8,477 bases of DNA from Cytophagales bacterium. Lineage in GTDB: Bacteria > Bacteroidota > Bacteroidia > Cytophagales > Cyclobacteriaceae. The stretch spans positions 1 to 8,477 of the forward strand of contig DNZD01000231.1 of assembly GCA_003504855.1 (NCBI GenBank), written 5' to 3'. Shown piece after piece: positions 6,208 to 8,477 of the stretch (positions are counted from its first letter, which is position 1; every line of letters begins with the position of its first letter). Under the pieces are notes generated by a model. It saw nothing but the letters and a program-made list of their open reading frames with translations, had not been told where the DNA came from and did not search any database. The position numbers were made by a program, and so were the translations under genes.

Positions 6208-7308
6208 ATGAAAATACTTGACCGGTACATCCTGAAAAAAATCCTGACCACTTTCTTCTTTGTGGTGCTCATCCTGATGGCCATCATCACGGTAATTGAC
6301 ATCACCGAGAAAATGGACAAGTTTGCCAAGAACCACCTGGACTTCAATACGGTACTTGGCTATTACCTGGATTTCATCCCCTGGGTGATGGGGCTGATCA
6401 CTCCCATCACTATTTTCATTGCCATTATTTACGTGACCTCCCGGCTGGCCGGGCACACGGAAATCATAGCCATCTTCGGTAGCGGCGTAAGCTTTCGCCG
6501 GTTGCTCCTGCCCTACTTCATTGCCTCCCTGGTCATCGGATCCATCAGTTTTGTGTTAAATGGATGGGTGATTCCCAATGCCACCAAAGGTCGATTGGCC
6601 TTTGAGTTGCAATACTTCAACAACCGATATTACTTCGAGGCGCGAAATATTCACCTGCAGATAGCTCCAAACGTCTACATGTTTATTCAGAGCTACAACA
6701 ACGTATCCAATATCGGATATCAGTTCAGCCTTGAAAAATTCAATCACAATCAGTTGGTAGAAAAGCTTACCTCTGATCAATTGCAGTGGGACTCTGTTAA
6801 ACAGAAATGGACGTTGCGTTACTGGAAGCTGAAAAAAGTGGATAGCATTTTTACCGGAGCCGTTGCCGGTGACCTCAAACACCTGCAGTCATCCGGCGAA
6901 GCCCTCGACACCGCGCTTGCCATATCACCCAAAGACTTTGAAGCACAGGAACGAAGTTATGATGGCATGACCATACCAGAACTGAATGCACATATCGCCA
7001 AGCTAAAATTCCGCGGCGCCTCCGGCGTACAGATGTATGAAGTGGACAAACAGATCCGTTTTGCATCCCCATTTACAACCTTTGTACTCGTGTTTATGGG
7101 CGTGGTGGTGTCTTCCAGAAAAAGCCGCGGCGGGACCGGACTTCAGATCGCATTGGGATTCGTCATGGCATTCATATTCATCTTGTTCTTTATGCTTTCA
7201 CGCACCTTTGCCGAAGCGGGTGAGATTACTCCGATCGTAGCCGCCTGGATACCCAACGTTATTTTTTCAATCCTGTCTGGTGTGCTGTACTATTTCACCC
7301 CACGATGA
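6208..7308 (+). CDS. LptF/LptG (YjgP/YjgQ) family permease of the LPS export complex
   Basis: This 366-residue inner-membrane protein fits the YjgP/YjgQ family, the membrane subunits of the Lpt ABC transporter that extracts lipopolysaccharide and passes it to the periplasmic bridge. Family length is about 350-370 residues. It begins with the typical MKILDRYILKKILTTF and a first membrane helix at about 13-31, then two more before residue 125. A periplasmic beta-jellyroll-like domain spans about 130-270, and three C-terminal helices follow. The region TSRLAGHTEIIAIFGSGVS (residues 79-97) corresponds to the cytoplasmic coupling segment that contacts the LptB ATPase. LptF and LptG cannot be told apart reliably from this sequence, so no symbol is given. 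The ATG at 6208 is preferred because residues before it do not look like the family. The gene starts 46 bases after tgt with no promoter box visible between, and its TGA overlaps the next ATG. Confidence 0.9.
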   Translation: MKILDRYILKKILTTFFFVVLILMAIITVIDITEKMDKFAKNHLDFNTVLGYYLDFIPWVMGLITPITIFIAIIYVTSRLAGHTEIIAIFGSGVSFRRLLLPYFIASLVIGSISFVLNGWVIPNATKGRLAFELQYFNNRYYFEARNIHLQIAPNVYMFIQSYNNVSNIGYQFSLEKFNHNQLVEKLTSDQLQWDSVKQKWTLRYWKLKKVDSIFTGAVAGDLKHLQSSGEALDTALAISPKDFEAQERSYDGMTIPELNAHIAKLKFRGASGVQMYEVDKQIRFASPFTTFVLVFMGVVVSSRKSRGGTGLQIALGFVMAFIFILFFMLSRTFAEAGEITPIVAAWIPNVIFSILSGVLYYFTPR

Positions 7309-8216
7309 CCATTTCTACTGCTGATGCGCTGAAGTTGCACCTGCTCGTCTTCCTGTTTGGGTTTACAGGCATCCTGGGCAAGCTGGTATCCATTCCAGCC
7401 ATAGACATGGTGCTGTACCGCACCTTGATTGCCGCTGTTGGCGTGGCAGTGGTTATACTGTACCGACAAGAATCATTTCGGGTGGCCCGGGGAGATATCT
7501 TTCGATTGCTGATAACAGGCGCTGTGGTAGGCATCCACTGGTTGACTTTTTTTCTGGCCGCCCGGGTATCCAATGTCTCGGTGAGTCTTGTTGGTTTTGC
7601 TACTGCGAGTCTGTGGACCGCTTTGCTGGAACCCCTCGTCAAACGCTACCCCCTGAGATACATTGAAGTAATTTTTGGGTTCGTGGTGCTGGCGGGATTG
7701 TACATCATCTTCGCTTTCGATTCAAATTATGCGGTAGGCCTTACCCTTGGCGTGGTTTCAGGATTTACTTGCGCCATTTTTTCAGTTGTCAATTCGCTGA
7801 TGGTGAAACGTATTAGTTCACACGCGATCACTCTTTATGAAATGATCGGAGCCGCCATACTGATCTCAGGCTTCATTCCCTGCTATGCCTATTTCACCGG
7901 CGAGCACCCAGGCATCCCTGCACTTCCTGTTGGTTGGGATTGGCTGTGGATCCTGCTCCTGGGTGGATTGTGTACGGTTTATGCCTATTCAGCTGCCGTG
8001 GAACTGATGAAACGAATCAGCGTATTCTTCTTCCAACTAACCCTGAACCTGGAACCGATCTATGGGATCATCATGGCCATGCTGGTTTTTGGAGATTCGG
8101 AAAGAATGGACTTCAACTTCTACCTCGGAACTTTCATCATCCTCTGTTCCGTGCTGATCTATCCCTATATCAAGCGACGGTTTACAACCACCCCGACCAG
8201 CACCACGCGTCTGTAA
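7305..8216 (+). CDS. EamA-family (DMT superfamily) transporter
   Basis: This 303-residue protein has about ten hydrophobic segments arranged as two tandem EamA domains (roughly residues 8-136 and 148-290). That is the layout of drug/metabolite transporter superfamily exporters such as RhaT/YdcZ relatives. Typical features are an early helix with a charged or proline-rich break (PAIDMVLYRTLIA) and VSLVGFATASLWTALLEPL at the end of the first domain. The second domain ends with FFFQLTLNLEPIYGIIMAMLVFG (split here only by reading), the usual 'NLEPV.....A.l.lGE' region in which the glutamate is kept and the final GE reads GD. The substrate cannot be predicted. Its ATG at 7305 overlaps the upstream TGA as ATGA, so translation is probably coupled to the LptF/LptG-family gene. 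The 3' end overlaps the convergent ispE by 35 bases. Confidence 0.9.
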   Translation: MTISTADALKLHLLVFLFGFTGILGKLVSIPAIDMVLYRTLIAAVGVAVVILYRQESFRVARGDIFRLLITGAVVGIHWLTFFLAARVSNVSVSLVGFATASLWTALLEPLVKRYPLRYIEVIFGFVVLAGLYIIFAFDSNYAVGLTLGVVSGFTCAIFSVVNSLMVKRISSHAITLYEMIGAAILISGFIPCYAYFTGEHPGIPALPVGWDWLWILLLGGLCTVYAYSAAVELMKRISVFFFQLTLNLEPIYGIIMAMLVFGDSERMDFNFYLGTFIILCSVLIYPYIKRRFTTTPTSTTRL

Positions 8217-8477
8217 ATTCTCCCGATAAGGATACTTCCCGGTCAAACAGGGCAAACACCGTTGCCCCGGACCCACTCATGGATGCATATACAGCTCCCA
8301 CTTCGTAACATCTTTTCTTGATGGCTGCGATTACGGGATAACGTGCAAAAACAGATGGCTCAAAATCATTCTGCAGTTTGTCTTTCCACACCGAAACAGA
8401 TGTTTGAAGGAGTGTGTCCAGCCCAACTAAAGGAATCTGCGGCGTTATTCCGGCATAGGCCTCGGCAGTAGATACGT
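8182..8477 (-). CDS. ispE: 4-diphosphocytidyl-2-C-methyl-D-erythritol kinase, C-terminal part (5' end outside window)
   Basis: IspE is the GHMP-family kinase that phosphorylates CDP-ME in the cytoplasmic MEP pathway for isoprenoid precursors. About 97 C-terminal residues are visible, roughly a third of a typical 270-285-residue enzyme. The frame is open to the right window edge. It contains VSTAEAYAGITP, a conserved IspE segment, then NDFEPSVFARYPVIAAIK and the third GHMP motif GAVYASMSGSGATVFALF, which forms the phosphate-binding region. The GTG at 8391-8389 is internal, not a start, because the homology continues upstream. The TAA at 8184-8182 lies inside the EamA transporter gene on the other strand, so the last 11 codons of each gene overlap. 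The final tail (SGEFTDAWCWSGWL) is encoded mostly in that overlap and is not conserved-looking. Confidence 0.93.
   Translation of the reverse strand, partial: VSTAEAYAGITPQIPLVGLDTLLQTSVSVWKDKLQNDFEPSVFARYPVIAAIKKRCYEVGAVYASMSGSGATVFALFDREVSLSGEFTDAWCWSGWL

Noticed and set aside
8181..8217. Inverted repeat TTTACA / TGTAAA spanning the EamA-ispE overlap, considered as a bidirectional terminator.
   Set aside because: Six mostly A/T pairs around a 25-base loop would be unstable, and there is no flanking T-run.

Overview
The window reads as chromosomal DNA from a member of the Bacteroidota, probably near the Chitinophagales/Sphingobacteriales. This is inferred from three things: the Bacteroidota-type -7 promoter motif TAnnTTTG occurs twice between divergent genes, Shine-Dalgarno sequences are weak or absent, and several proteins resemble Bacteroidota versions of their families (Tgt without zinc cysteines, the ECF sigma factor, the Omp85-type barrel). 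Coding is dense, with gaps of a few tens of bases. I see no tRNA, rRNA, CRISPR array, insertion sequence or phage gene.

Left region (1-3211, + strand). The 3' end of an Omp85/BamA-TamA-type outer-membrane barrel gene is followed by a membrane-anchored TylF-type O-methyltransferase, a small exported four-cysteine protein of unknown function, and a multi-pass acyltransferase-3 family protein. The small gene looks frameshifted close to its 3' end: as written its frame runs about 365 bases into the acyltransferase gene, but a one-base correction gives a clean stop at 2019-2021. The methyltransferase and acyltransferase could both modify a surface glycan or lipid, but no substrate can be read from the sequence.

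Middle region (3212-5030). On the - strand a membrane-bound family 2 glycosyltransferase overlaps the start of an ECF-type sigma factor by 13 bases, suggesting a coupled two-gene unit. The sigma factor's stop codon abuts the acyltransferase stop within one palindrome, TGATCA. The 116-base gap between the glycosyltransferase and tgt holds two identical back-to-back TATCTTTG boxes.

Right region (5031-8477). On the + strand tgt (queuosine tRNA modification), an LptF/LptG-family permease (LPS export) and an EamA-family transporter form a likely operon; the last two overlap by ATGA. The operon ends tail-to-tail with, and overlaps by 35 bases, the 3' end of ispE (isoprenoid precursor synthesis), which enters from the right edge on the - strand.

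Overall this is ordinary core-type sequence. The items most worth a second look are the frameshifted four-cysteine exported protein, the missing Tgt zinc ligands, and the paired promoters with a nearly leaderless tgt transcript. I found no convincing undescribed multi-gene system.
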